This document shows positions 22,558-34,667 of a stretch of DNA of 64,000 nucleotides, one piece after another. Made by a program: the position numbers and the translations under genes. Every line of letters begins with the position of its first letter. The stretch's first letter is position 1. The DNA comes from Uranotaenia lowii. Taxonomy: Eukaryota; Arthropoda; Insecta; Diptera; Culicidae. The notes below the pieces were generated by a model. The model was given only the letters and a program-made list of their open reading frames with translations. It was not told the origin of the DNA and did no database searches. The stretch spans positions 288,458,875 to 288,522,874 of the forward strand of contig NC_073693.1 in NCBI RefSeq assembly GCF_029784155.1, written 5' to 3'.

Positions 22558-25500
22558 TTACACTTTGATAATTCTATTTTTGTGTACCGTTTTTTGTTCG
22601 TTTGTTTCACAATTTTTTATTTTTACATTTGGGTGGTCGATTGCAAGAACCTCGTAAGGTCCGTTATAAACTGCGTCTAATTTTCTATTGTTTTCGGTTT
22701 TTAGGAGTATTTTATCTCCTAATTTAATATTTATGGGGTTTGCTATTTCTGCTTGTTTAGATATTCTTCTATGCTTTGATTTGATTAATAGTGCTTTTGC
22801 TTTATTTGCTACATATTGCAGTTTAAATTTTAATTCTGTATAATAATTATCATAGTTATAAACTGGATCAATTTTGGAGGGGTTCACTAAACTTCGAGGA
22901 TAATTTACTAAATTACCAAAAACTAATTCATATGGAGTGAATTTATGTACTGTGTTGGGAGTAGTGTTATAACAAAAAGTATAGAATTGAAGCCAAGAAT
23001 CCCAATCATCAAGTTGCTCGTTAATGAATTGTCGAAGATATTCATTAAGGCATCGATGATTGCGTTCGAGGGCACCAATTGTTTGTGGATGATAAGCTGT
23101 AGAAAAGTTGTGGTTAATTGACAGTAGTTGACATATATTTTTGAACAGTTCATTTTTATATTCTGTTCCTAAATCAGTCTTAATTAAAATTGGACATCCG
23201 TATATAAGTATAAAGTGCTCAATAAATGCTTTCGCTAATGTTTGAGCTTGCTTATCAGGTATAGGTATGGCAATAACATACTTTGTGAGGTCACATTGTA
23301 ATGTTAAAGCATATCTATTGCCTTTTCTGGTTTTAGTCATAGGACCTATTGTATCAATGGACACAACATTAAATGCTTTAGTGGCTGTAGTGGTTTCAAT
23401 GAATTTTTCTTCCGTATGTACGGTGTGTTTGTTTCTTTTACAATCAATGCAGTTCTTAACAAACTGGCTGATAGTGTTTCTCATATTTTTCCAGTAGTAT
23501 GTTTTTCGTAGTTTATGCCATAATCTTGTAGTACCAACATGTCCTCCAAGCGGGGATGTATGGTTCTCAAGGATGATTTGATTTATGTCATTTTGTTTTG
23601 TAACAGTTATCGCTGGTGTATAGATAATTATGACGACTTCGTTGTTTGATTGATTGTAAAGCGATTTAAATGTTTCAGTATTGATTTTCGAAAAAATAAT
23701 ACTGTTTCTTGCAACTGCTAGCTTTTTAATATTCAAATAATTGGCCATTTCGTTAATTGTGTCGATAATTTCTTCGAAATCTTTAGTAGATGTGCACATC
23801 TTTGCAGAAAATTGCGCTTGAGCAAGATTCTTTTTCATTTTTTTATCATATATTTTTATTGACACTGCTGTCTGTATTTCGTCAATTTCGGTTATTAATT
23901 TGGGAAGATCAAACGCATCAATGTTATTCACTGAGTCGTATGCTCTAAGGTGATCAGTCTTTGAGCTACAGGTTTGAGTGACATTGTTGGGTTCACTTCT
24001 TGTCATGGACCTCGTCTGTATCGGTAAGACCGATATAGTTTTTAGATCATCTGAATCAACAATTACACGTGAAAGTGCGTCGGCGCCAACGTTTAGTTTC
24101 CCTTCAACGTGTTCAATGTCGAATTCAAATTCTTCTAAGTCAACTCGTATCCTAGTCAATCTTGACGAAGGATTTTTCATTGCGAATAAATATACGAGAG
24201 GTCGGTGGTCAGTTTTGACTGTAAACCTCCTGCCGTATAGATAAGGTCGAAAATGTGTGATTGCCCAGTGGATTGCAATTAGTTCTTGTTCTATGGTGGA
24301 CTTATTTCGTTCACCTTTAGTAAAGGACTTACTTGCATATGCCACTGGCAAATAAGTGTCTCCATATGGTTGAGTTAACATAGCACCACATGCTATTTTA
24401 GATGCATCGGTACTTAAGATAAAAGGCTTTTTGAAATCGGGAAATTTCAAAATTTGGGGGGATACTAATTTATTTTTCAAAGTTTGAAATGAATTTTGAC
24501 AATCCCGGGACCATTCGAACTTTACATTTTTCCGTAATAAATTATTCAAGGGATGGGCTAATTCTGCAAAATATGGAATAAAACGCCTGTAATAATTACA
24601 AAATGCAACGAATCGTCGAACGTCGTCTGCATTTTTCGGTGTAGGAAAATTACTTATTGCTGAAAATTTTGATTTATCAGGCTTGATTCCTTCATTTGAA
24701 ATATGGTGACCAAGATAAGTCACGTCCGAACAAAAGAAATGACATTTGGTAGGGTTTAGCTTCAAATTTCGTTGACGAAGCTTTTCAAAAACAAGTTCTA
24801 AATTTTGTAAATGATGTTTAATTGAACAGCCGATGACAATAATATCATCGATGTACAAAAATGCACAGTCCGCGGGCAGACCACTCAAAGCTATGGTCAT
24901 CATCCTCTGAAAAACTGTTAGCTGATATGTTGAGACCAAAAGGAAGTCTCTTGAACTGGTAATGACCTGTTTCGGTGGAGAAGGCTGTAAATTGTTTTGA
25001 GGCTTCATCAATTTCGATTTGATGAAATCCCGACATCAGATCTAGAGTAGAGAAATATTTTGCTCTACCTAACTGATCTAGAATGTCATCAATTCTAGGG
25101 AGCGGGAATTTATCTCCTAGAATTTTCTTATTCAGTTGTCTGAAATCTACAACCAGACGCCATTTTTTATCGTCTGTCGTAGATTTCTTAGGGACAACAA
25201 GTATCGGTGAGTTGTAAGGAGATATTGAAGGCTGTATAATGTCTCCTTGTAACATTTGATCAACTATAACTTTGATTGCCTCGCGATGAATTTCAGGAAG
25301 TCTGTAATTTTTTATGTAAACCGGAGAATTGTCGGTGAGATTTATTGTCTGTTTATAAAAATTATTACATGTAAGATAATCAGTTTCCAAGGCAAAAATG
25401 TCCTGATATTTCTTGCACAAATTCATCACATTAAGTTTTACATCTTGTGAGGTATGTTCCAAATTAAGCTCAGATAATAACTGCTGATGCCTAGAACCAT

Positions 25501-26365
25501 CGCTTGATAATTTATTAAAAGAGTAAATTTCATAGTTTTCAATGTCGAATAAGTGGCGAGAAAAATTTCGTTTTACTTTGACCGTTTCGTTTGTGGTGTT
25601 TAAAAATTTCAAAAAGGGATTGTTGGAATTGATTATAGAATTAGAGATGAACACTCCTGGCACTATTTCATTGGATTTTACCAAGAAGGTTTTGTGAGTA
25701 TCTCCGATATTTATGCGTCTGAACACTTCGCATCGAGGTGGAAGAAAAATATTGCCGTCCATGTCATCATGAATGGGAATTTCGAAAACTTCTGATTTGC
25801 ATCTACCTGTTAGCATCCAAGTGTCATAATTAATTGAACAGAAATAATTGCATAAAAAATCTCTACCGAGTATTCCATCGGTGGGGATCGGTAATTGACC
25901 ATCAACTAATTGAAATTTATGTTGCAGTTTTCTTTGATTTGGTAGTAAGATATTTGTTGTAGCAGTACCTAAAGTAGGCACTGAATGATCGTTAATTCCA
26001 GAAATGTAGCATTGGTCATTAGTATTAACAAAAGTTGTGGGGAATATTTTGTTGGTCTTGAAAATAGATATTTCTGCTCCAGAATCCACCAGCAAGGTGC
26101 ATACTGTTTCTAGAAAATCTAATTTCAGGACTACAAAATTACTACATGATGGGTTAATGGAGAAAAAATGTTTCACTGGCGATGTAGTATTTGTGATAAC
26201 TGCTGGGGAGGGATTTGTTGCTCCGTTTGCTGGATGTTTGCTATTCCCCCGCTTTGTGGTTGAAGTTGGGGGAGCTGCGAGTTTCCCTGGCTGTTGTAAA
26301 ATATCTGGCGGCCAGGTGGTCCTTGGTAACGTGGGTAGGATTGATGATTGATCCCACCGCGCCAA
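22558..26365 (-). pseudogene. pol: Pol polyprotein (PR-RT-RH-IN), broken by one frameshift
   Basis: The first frame (26365-24845) holds an aspartic protease with LLVDSGAEIS at residues 91-100 and the start of reverse transcriptase (YFSTLDLMSGFHQIEID, then LPFGL). A run of five A at 24910-24914 (plus strand) puts the next part out of frame, consistent with one extra base. The second frame, open from 25011 to 22558, continues with the catalytic FLYIDDIIV, RNase H (STDASKIACGAML, TDHRPLVYL), a His/Cys integrase finger (HVGTTRLWHKL to CIDCK) and a D-D-E core (SIDTIGP, KTDLGTEY, IGALERNH), ending HKNRIIKV. Unless the extra base is a sequence error, this copy cannot make active reverse transcriptase. 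Confidence 0.93.
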
Positions 26366-27267
26366 TTATTGTTTGGTCTGTAATTATATCGCTGACCATG
26401 ATTTTGATTTGAAAAGTAGCGATCCCCACTATAGGTGTTCCTACCTCGGAATCTGTTTCCTCGGCTAAAATTTCCGCGGCCTCGACCTCGGTGGTGGTTA
26501 TTAAAAGAATACATTTCATGGTTATTATTTTCTCTTACATGAAATAATTGCGGACGGGTTTCTCCCATCGTGTCACTCTCTTGCAGTTTTTGCACTGCTT
26601 CTTTAATATTTGCAAAGTTACCTGCTTTTAAAATTAACTTGGTGTCGGAATTTTTTATGCCACTGATGAGTGTTTCCACTCCCCGTTTAGTGGCCATAGT
26701 CTCCGCTCTATCGTGGGGAATTCTTTCGGCAACATACATATTTTGCAATTCATTAGTGAGAATCTCTACCGAATCACAGAATTTTTCGACGGAAGAGTCT
26801 TGCTTTACCACCTTCAGTTTAGCCACAATGCTGTCAGAATTTTTCTTTGACGAACATCGCGTTTTTATTGTGTCAATTATTTGTTGGAGATTATTTTGCT
26901 CTCCCACTGCCTGGCGTGAAATTCCAGTCAGTCTAGTTTTAATGAAACGAACAACGGTAATACGAGCCGCAGCTTGTTGTTCTGCCGATGCTGCTGCAAA
27001 TTCTGAGTCCACAATGTCTGAAAACAGTGACACTGCGTCCAAAAAAGCATCTAATTTTTCTGGTGATCCGTCATAGGTGTTAACCAACGCGGTACCTAGT
27101 TTAATGTCAACCACTGGCATTTTTACAAATTTTTTAGACAGTATTTGACAAAAGATAATCGCTATCACTGTAGATTTAAAACTTGGAGCTTTCTTGAAAT
27201 TGATTAAAATTTTGTTAAGATCTCCTAGCTTATGTTGAATTATAATTTTATCCTCGTCTATGCCCAT
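26173..27267 (-). CDS. gag: Gag-like nucleocapsid protein of the gypsy element
   Basis: Up to 364 codons. It would package the element RNA into particles in the cytoplasm. The first 49 codons are lysine- and isoleucine-rich, and the more likely start is the second methionine, beginning MPVVDIKLG at 27120, which gives about 315 residues. The middle part is alpha-helix-like and typical of insect Gag capsids. Residues of about 260-330 are rich in Arg, Gly, Asn and Tyr (for example HHRGRGRGNFSRGNRFRGR) and replace the CCHC zinc knuckle, which I do not see. The C-terminus is Gln- and Pro-rich. The frame overlaps the pol frame by about 190 bases in the -1 register, suggesting frameshift expression of pol. 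Intact. Confidence 0.88.
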   Translation of the reverse strand: MGIDEDKIIIQHKLGDLNKILINFKKAPSFKSTVIAIIFCQILSKKFVKMPVVDIKLGTALVNTYDGSPEKLDAFLDAVSLFSDIVDSEFAAASAEQQAAARITVVRFIKTRLTGISRQAVGEQNNLQQIIDTIKTRCSSKKNSDSIVAKLKVVKQDSSVEKFCDSVEILTNELQNMYVAERIPHDRAETMATKRGVETLISGIKNSDTKLILKAGNFANIKEAVQKLQESDTMGETRPQLFHVRENNNHEMYSFNNHHRGRGRGNFSRGNRFRGRNTYSGDRYFSNQNHGQRYNYRPNNNWRGGINHQSYPRYQGPPGRQIFYNSQGNSQLPQLQPQSGGIANIQQTEQQIPPQQLSQILHRQ

Positions 27268-27998
27268 TTATTGATAATAAATTTAAAATTGGCAATTTAT
27301 CACCAATGGTGTGACGGCTACTGTTTACCTCCATGCTCCGAGTTATAGGTGAAGCTCAACGGGACGACGCACTCCTCGATCCCATTCCTCGTGGAAACGC
27401 GCTCCTCTACACGGTTCGAATTTCCTCAGTCACCTTCACTGCTGGGGGAGGGCCACCTTCACTGGATTTCACGATTCGTAACGCCTTTGTCGTTGAGGCG
27501 CACACACGGTTTGTTGAATCACTTTTGTTGTTGTTTTTTTTTTCACTGTTTGCATTATTTTTAAGCGATGCAGACGCTTATCACTTGTTTAAACAAAGTT
27601 TGTGATTTACTGTTTATCGTTTTTAGGGGTCAGATTTAATTTTAACCACTACACTTTATCTTCGGTATTTTGGGACTTGCAACCTTTTTCAAAAGCTTTT
27701 CTGCGCGTTCTTTAAAGTTGCCAGTTGACAAGTTTGAACATTACTTGCAATATATTTATTGCTAATAAGAACCACAATTTAAGTTCGTGTTCCTTGTGCC
27801 TATCATTGTTAATCTCAAGTTCATTTACAACATTAACATCACCACTAATGGTTGTTTCCTTCGATTTTGTCGTTCCCATCACTCACGATTATTTCGAACA
27901 CTTCTTTGTTTTTAATTCACGAATTTTTCGAACACTTATTCGTATTCAATTCACGAATATTTCGACACTTCTGTTTTTGATATTGCGATTCACTAATT
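27268..27998 (-). other. Leader of the gypsy element
   Basis: About 0.73 kb between the primer site and the first gag-frame methionine. Open frames on the opposite strand here (27333-27605 and 27725-28024) have no recognisable domain and are treated as spurious. Confidence 0.6.
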
Positions 27999-28016
27999 AC
28001 CGAGTCACGGTCGCCA
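27999..28016 (-). promoter_or_regulatory. Primer-binding site of the gypsy element
   Basis: On the minus strand TGGCGACCGTGACTCGGT follows the 5' LTR with no gap. It has the same tRNA-Arg-type core as the site at 2214. Confidence 0.85.
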
Positions 28017-28399
28017 TGTACTAACTGTGACGGGATGTCATCGAAGTATAGACTACACCGTGGTTACGATACGATTGATTGTCTTTATTGAATCTAGTCT
28101 AATTGATACTTATTGCTAAAGCATGCTTACAGAGAGAGAGAAAACGAAAATGAGAGAATCGGAGGTGCCCGGTAGTATGTGGGAATTTATTGCAGTTGAC
28201 AAAGTGTCGATAATTGCGGATAATGTGTAATTGGAGAAAGGTTCAAATTTAGCCTGGGAACTATGCATCGTTGGCGGTTGCGGCATAGGCTGTTGAACTT
28301 GAGCGTTCTTGCCCATGTTGCGAGACTTTGGCGATGAGAAATATTGTTGCTGTGCCACATCGGTTGACCGTATGCAGCTAAGATAATTAATGCACTACA
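28017..28399 (-). repeat. 5' LTR of the gypsy element
   Basis: 383 bp; on the minus strand it starts TGTAGTGCATTAATTATC and ends CACAGTTAGTACA. It contains an 80-codon open frame (28358-28116) that is repeated in the other LTR. Confidence 0.95.
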
Positions 28400-28719
28400 G
28401 TTACACCCGGGTGAAACATGCGTTGTGATGTCTCGAAAATTTATTTGCTTTTTTTTTAAAAAACGTTCAAGACTTTTTATTCGACACTTTTATGGTATTT
28501 CTTCAAAAAAAAAAATTAAGATAACGAACCTTAGAAACTCATTTTTTTGTTTTTAAACGTCCCTTATAAAAATATTAAAAATCGCACTTGTGGAAAATTT
28601 GATTTATGAATAATCAAATTATCATAGATATGAAATCCTCATCGATTAATAAAAAATCTTTGTGAATCATAAAGCAGATTTTTATGATTTTAACGAAAAA
28701 TCTCAGATCAAGTTCCTCA

Positions 28720-30250
28720 TCTGTATTAGTATGAAAAAATCTGCTAATGACGGATTTCACGCCTAATCGACATGAAGTTTGCATGACCCTCTCAGAATTC
28801 AATAAACTTATGTGATCATAAAGATCTTACCTTGTAAAGCAACTTGGCATACTAAGTTTTCCCAAAAATCTGTCATTTGAATTTTATCACTATCATTTGA
28901 AAAAGGCCAAACTTTTCAGGCAAAAATTTAAAAAAAAACTTAATGCTCGAAAATTACAATTCCCAACAATTCTTACACAAATATGGTTCAAGAGAGATTT
29001 TTGAAAATAATTGAATTTTTAGGAAAAAAAAACTATTGTTTTTTTTTAAATTCTACACTTCTTTCCCAGAAATTTCTATCTCAGAACTAGATGAAATTTA
29101 TTTCAAATCCTAAGGCCCTTAATTCGTCCTCACAATGCAACTTGTGCATGTTTTAGGGAAAAAAAAGTGTTTTCAACAAAAACTTCTTCGTGATTTTTAT
29201 TTGGAAACCATCTATTTAACTATTTCTGTGTAAATTTCCAATCTTTTATTCAAAAAGCCGTTGAAATAATTATTCTGATTTCGAAGCAATAAGAGCTTGG
29301 ATTACAATTATTGATGGTAAAAGTAAGTGGCCCTGAAAAAAATGCATAAAAAGTCGATTAAAACCAAATGACCATCTCAAAATTCGATTTTTTTTTTTTT
29401 GTGGTGAGAAAAAATGTGTTCTGAACATCGCAAAGAGAGCACTCTAATAACAAATTTTTTTGTATTTTTTTATGAAAAACGAAAAACAAGTGTTTTGGGT
29501 GAATAATGATTGAACTTAATTAGAAGCAGATCATTATAATAATTCATTGGCTCTGGGCATATTTAAAATAAGAACTAACATAATATCGCAATAACTGTAG
29601 ATGGAAAGGGCTCCGTTTGATCGACCTTTATGGAGCGTTTGACTTTGAGTTCACCTAAACATTTTAATTCCTATAATAACATTAAATAAAATTTTCATTT
29701 CTAAGCTGATCAAACTGTGCAATGAACTGAATACCATAAACTTTAGCAACATGGTTCAGGTAATCTAAAATATTCATTTTCTTTCAAAAATATTACACCA
29801 ATGCAATAAATTATTTAAAAGTTTTGAATGAAAATCATACACTTGAAAAATAAATTTTATTTCAGCATGGACTTGAAAAAGTTTTTGTAAGAAAAACTTT
29901 TTTCATTTAAATTTACACGAGTTGCAATGTATAGACGACTTGTAGGCATTATATTTAAGTACCCGTCTTTGTAAAAAATTTCATCAAACTCTGAGATGGC
30001 ATTTTTTGAGAAATTGAGTTTTACTTTTTAAAATGCATTATTCCCAATGTAAAATTCAATCATTTGTCATAAATTCTCCTGCAGATCACATTTGTGTAGG
30101 AATTGGAATTTTTGGGAAAACTGAGTATGCAAAGTGCCTTAACTACGACTATACACACACAAAGTTCCATTAAGTTCTCTAAGGGTCATGCAAGCTGCTG
30201 TTTCGAGTTTGCCCAAAATCCGTCTTCTTAATTCATGATACTTGATTTGA
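28720..30250. repeat. Degenerate giant inverted repeat, about 1.5 kb
   Basis: The left arm (about 28720-29390) and right arm (about 29590-30250) are diverged reverse complements. Paired landmarks are GTTTGCATGACCCTC (28776) with AGGGTCATGCAAGC (about 30183), CTCAGAACTAGATGAAAT (29082) with TTTCATCAAACTCTGAGAT (29980), and CAATGCAACTTGTGCATG (29133) with ACACGAGTTGCAATGTAT (29917). Many mismatches and indels show it is old. No open frame. Confidence 0.65.
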
Positions 30251-30639
30251 AAACATTTTTTTAATAAAATTATTTATATTCCCTAATTGAAATTTCAACC
30301 TTAGAGAGTGTTACTAGAAAATACAAATCAAGCCCTTTTTTTAACATAAATTCCCTTAGAAATACTTTGAACTAAATTAAAAAATAAAAAATTTAAATAT
30401 TTACTAGCACAAGATTTAATGCAAAACTTGGGCCAGATTTTACGGAAAGGTTTCGAATAACCTTAATTTTGAATGGAATTATTTAGATTTTGTTGGATGA
30501 GCAAAAAAAGTAGCTTTTTACCAATAACTTTGGTCCTTGTCAACCCTTTTTTTTATTTAAGTGTTTTCAAAGCTTTAATTATGACAATTTTTCATCTGAA
30601 GAAAGCATTTTGATTAAAGTTATCATTTAAGAGTTGTTA

Positions 30640-30830
30640 CCCAAATAACCTAGATTAAGCCAACTAGCATTAAAAAGTTTTATTATGGCATTTTCTTGTT
30701 CAGCTCGTTTTAGGACGGTTTTATTAGTCATGAAAAATGCTTATATTATTGCTTCGACCATTAGTTTTCAGATAGTTTTGAAAACGCTAATAATGCTTTT
30801 ACTCAACATACTATTTTAGTTGTTTTTAAA
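30640..30830 (+). repeat. Dispersed repeat, partner of 950-1150
   Basis: AGATTAAGCCAACTAGCATT with the following AGCTCGTTTTAGGACGGTTT and CATACTATTTTAGTTG blocks match the reverse complement of 950-1150. Confidence 0.6.
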
Positions 30831-31304
30831 CAGTAATGAATGCATTATGGTTTTTTCATATCGAAAGTTGGCGAAATCCAGGCATTGTTTTCAAAATTGA
30901 AGACCAAAAATCCGAGCAATATTCGGGAAAATTTTATCAAAACCTTTTATTTACTCAAAAGAAATTAAGAAAAACTATTTTTTCATCAAAAATCGTCGAC
31001 AGATTTCAAATCGTATCTAAGGCTTCGAAAAAATATTTCATGATAATTTTTGCAAAACATGTTAAGGAAGTCATGTTTGGGAAGCATAAATAAAAAAAAA
31101 ACGACCCAATTTGTTTATTTTTTTTTGTTTGTCTTGGCAAATTAAGTGAATAAATTTGGGCAAAATCCAGGCTTTTTCAATGAAATCTTGGAATCCGTGC
31201 CGGGCAGGACTGTTCCCTTATTTTGTTTTAAATACCCAGTCAACCCAATCTTTTGATAACTGAAATCTTGTAAAAAATAAAAATTCAATTTTTCTCTAAC
31301 AAAC

Positions 31305-32230
31305 AGGGGAGAATGAGGATACTTGATCCCTGGGGATACTTGATTCCTCATCTATATCTCGAAACTGGAATGTCGTACAAAGATCAAATGTTCTAGAAAA
31401 ATGTGCCAAATAGAGCAAAACAGCAATGGTTGAAGCTCAAAAAATTTTAACAAAATAAGTTTTTGGGTTATTGAACTTTATTTGAAAAATTTCACAAAAT
31501 GTGACTTGAAGATCTTTTTTCATCACTTTAAAATGTTCCTAACATGGAAAAGTTATAATAAAACTATTCATGTGTTGGACATATCAATCTTTCGAGGGTA
31601 GTATGAAAATCAAAGTACCATATTTTCAAAGCGATGGAAAACTCTCAACTTTTTTCAGAAAAAGTTTTCTAAAATGTTGTTTGTGGGTACAATTGATCCC
31701 TAATATTTGGATACAAAAGATCTCGGTATATTTTTCTTCTCAATGGATCGTGGTCATTGTTGATTACGAGATCACCAATATTTATCCAATAGCTAATATT
31801 CATCCATCAATTATCTGAAGGAAAGGGCTTAAATAATTAAACTCTTAATTATAGAAAATTGCGCCCTTAAGTATGCAATGTCTTAAGCGTTGGGAATAAG
31901 TTATAGAATTTTTTTTCTGACAATTATAGATTGTGAAATGAGAACAACGTGACCGAAATAATTAATTTATATTCCATCTTGGATTTTGTTTGATTTTTTC
32001 CAAGGATTAGGGCTTCTTGAATAAAAGATCAAGTCTCCTTCAATAGAGGACCACGTCTCCCTTAACTTCAAAAATATCGCATTTTTTTTACTCCCACGAA
32101 AATGCTTCTAGTTCATCTACGGGTTCGAGTATCGTTCTAATTTTAGGAGCATAGAAACTTGAAGTTACACGCTGTCAGAAAATGTAAAAGAGTGCGAGTT
32201 GCTAATTTTTTCCAAAAAGATACACACCAA
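31305..32230 (+). repeat. Dispersed repeat family A, copy with a TIR-like end
   Basis: It starts AGGGGAGAATGAGGATACTT, the end type of a TIR element. The body (31500-32230) recurs inverted at 17460-18130 and directly, in part, at 50789-51110. A matching inverted end, AGGGGAGAAAGAGGATACTT, is found only at 40573-40603, about 9.3 kb away. Confidence 0.65.
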
Positions 32231-32478
32231 AAATTTTTTAAATTTAAACGTGACAGAAACGCTTGAACACCTAATTTTTTTCTATAATAAACCTGAAAAG
32301 ATCTAATTTTACATCAAATCCAATTTAAACATCACACACACTAACACACATCCATTATATCTATCTATTAAATTCAAAAGATCTATTTTTGAACTGACCT
32401 AACCAAAAATGCGTATAAATTCACATCACATTAAACCTATAAACGACTCTTTTTCTCAGTGTAAACGAGATTTCTTTT

Positions 32479-33767
32479 GTGGTTTTGTATTTTTTCGTGT
32501 TGTTACTGTTGTGTTATGTTTTGTTTCGCAAGAGTCGCGATCGAATACATCAAATTGGGCAAATTTGTGTGATTTGTGAAATATTATCTAGGGCGAAGCA
32601 AATCGTATTCATCAATCCGAAACCGTCCAAAATTCCACACCCAGACGCCTTAAAAGCTGAAGCTCCGGATTTGTCCGACTGGTGGGATTAACAGTCTGCT
32701 GTTAATGATCCAGTTCTGAAGCAACTGATAGCACTGGAATAATTCGAGTGCTTTTTCAATTTAGAGGATGTGTACGGGCTAGTTAATCTAGAGGCTAAAA
32801 ACTCGGGATTTAACTAGTTGTCGGATCGATTGGCAGATGCGTCAGATCAAGTGATGCTGGTGAGTACCATCTATAATTGACTGATTTGTAAGCCATATGT
32901 TAGCTTGTTGTACGGTATTTAAAGCCTCGTCCTCTCCCGGCAATATGAAAGCAGGGATGAATAACGCGTTAAAATCCCAGATAAAGAATTATAAAAAACG
33001 GCAACTTGAATTTTGATTTTGGCTGCTGAAACTTGTTTATGTTTACATCTTGGTTGCTTAAAGGAGACCTACAGCTGATCATCGTCTAGTTCTAAAATGT
33101 GAACTTAAACAAGTCTAATCAATTGAAATCTCAGTTTACGTTTCGAAGGGTGGACGAGGTGAAGTTACTTAAGTTTGATTGTAAATAATTTTTAAAGTCT
33201 ACTATTGAAAACTTTAAACATAATGTTTTATTTTGTTGAATAATGTTTTTGTTCGGAAATCTTTTCTGCGCGTTTTGCAGGATAACGAGTGTAGTGACCG
33301 GATGTTGCTGTAGATCCAATTTTGGACAAATGAATGATCCAGCGGTTCCAACAACAGGGATGAGGAACCGGAAGTTTTTATTCATCGTTGGAAGTTTTTT
33401 TTTGGGGCATCTTTTTATAATCAGAAAACGGTACATCACAATCAGCCGGCCCTTAACAAGAATTTGGATGGATCCAGCATGACTTCGATTAATGTTTTCC
33501 AAGAAGGTAATCATCTAGAAATGAGATAGTTCTATCTTTCTATTAAACTAAATAAATAATTTGTTTTAGGTGTTGCGCATGATCTCGATCTTTTGTTGCG
33601 AAGTTGGATGGCGTCAGGTGTAGCTATTGCCTATCGAAGCAATGTCCACAAGGCCATTCATCACGACAATATTTGTGAATTGCTGAGGCAAATGGGCCAA
33701 AGACAAACATCGGTACTTCAGATCCGGTAGTCTGCATAACTACTCAAGCAGTTTTTCGATCTGTTAG
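32479..33767 (+). pseudogene. Unknown multi-exon pseudogene with seven in-frame stops
   Basis: Three exon-like blocks stay in one reading frame across consensus splice sites. Block A ends 32859 before GTGAGT; block B is 33281-33506, after TTTTGCAG and before GTAATC; block C is 33570-33767, after TTTGTTTTAG and before GTAAGT. The 63-bp intron between B and C is the usual size for flies and mosquitoes. The frame contains stops at 32689, 32740, 32815, 33311, 33335, 33728 and 33737 but no frameshift that I can see. Stretches between stops look protein-like, for example PHPDALKAEAPDLSDWWD in A and GVAHDLDLLLRSWMASGVAI across the B/C junction. I do not recognise the family. It could be a decayed host gene copy or the gene of a transposon. 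The upstream limit is uncertain and the intron between A and B (421 bp) contains part of a small repeat. Confidence 0.5.
33000..33115 (+). repeat. Partial copy of the miniature element at 40095
   Basis: CTTGTTTATGTTTACATCTTGGTTGCT matches the interior of 40095-40287 with one or two changes. It lies inside the first intron of the pseudogene. Confidence 0.5.
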
Positions 33768-34667
33768 GTAAGTAAAGCACAAGTGAAATTTAAAAAGAAA
33801 ACTATCGAAATGTAGTCAGGCCACGTTCGTGACGTTAAAATTATTTATTTAAATAATACAATTTAAAAAAAAGTATTTATGTGCCTGTGGCATCTGTGGA
33901 AATCCGTTTAATTATCGGAAAATGAAAATCTGTTTCGTTTTAAATACTATATCGTTGTTTTTTTTGTGAATGTGATTATAATAATCTTTTAACATCTCGG
34001 TATTCTTTTCAAACTATAACCAAACAACTCAATTTTGCTCAAAAAAAGTAAGAAACTCAGAGATCTGATGTTTGATTAATGCTATATGCCGTTGGAAGAA
34101 TTTGTAGTTACCAAGTCAAGGTTAAAAATGAATTTTCATGACAAATAAAGTAATTTGATAATCATGTTTTGCTAAATTTAGGACGAATAAATGAATGTTT
34201 TTTTTATGTTTTCAATTCAACTTGGACTTCATAAAAACTAATGTATGTATGAATCCACCTTGGGTTTGCAGCAGCGCCGCAGTTATGGCCAAAAAAATAG
34301 CCCACGCGTCCATCTTGGCTACCAAGCAACACAATCATAACCACTCAATGAGACTAACAAGGGAATAGAGTCGTTAGCAAAGTCACTAACGGTATCCAGG
34401 GTTATAAGGGGAATAGTCTCGAGAAGCTATAATCATACTGTTGACTAACTAAGATAGCATGCAAGCTATAATCCCGCCCCCAAGGCTTCCGAAAAAAGAG
34501 TGCGTCCTTATTTTACAAAAAGTAATCAAATACTATATTTTCCACAATCATGCCAATTTCCCTTGACATAAATTAAGGAATGTCCGGTATTCGAAACGGG
34601 AAACAAGCACATACTGTAACCCGCTCCTTTTGCAAAACGAGGATACTCTGATGCCCCAACCAATTAA

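Larger units (their letters stand above)
22058..28399 (-). mobile_element. Full-length Ty3/gypsy retrotransposon, mdg1/412-like
   Basis: 6342 bp on the minus strand, bounded by 383-bp LTRs that are identical by eye and flanked by GTTA on both sides (22054-22057, 28400-28403). The order from the minus-strand 5' end is LTR, tRNA-Arg-type primer site, leader, gag, protease, reverse transcriptase, RNase H, integrase, polypurine tract, LTR. There is no env frame. Domain order PR-RT-RH-IN defines Ty3/gypsy. The primer site and 4-bp duplication point to the mdg1/412 branch, which is inference. Identical LTRs imply very recent insertion, yet pol carries a one-base frameshift. Confidence 0.95.
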
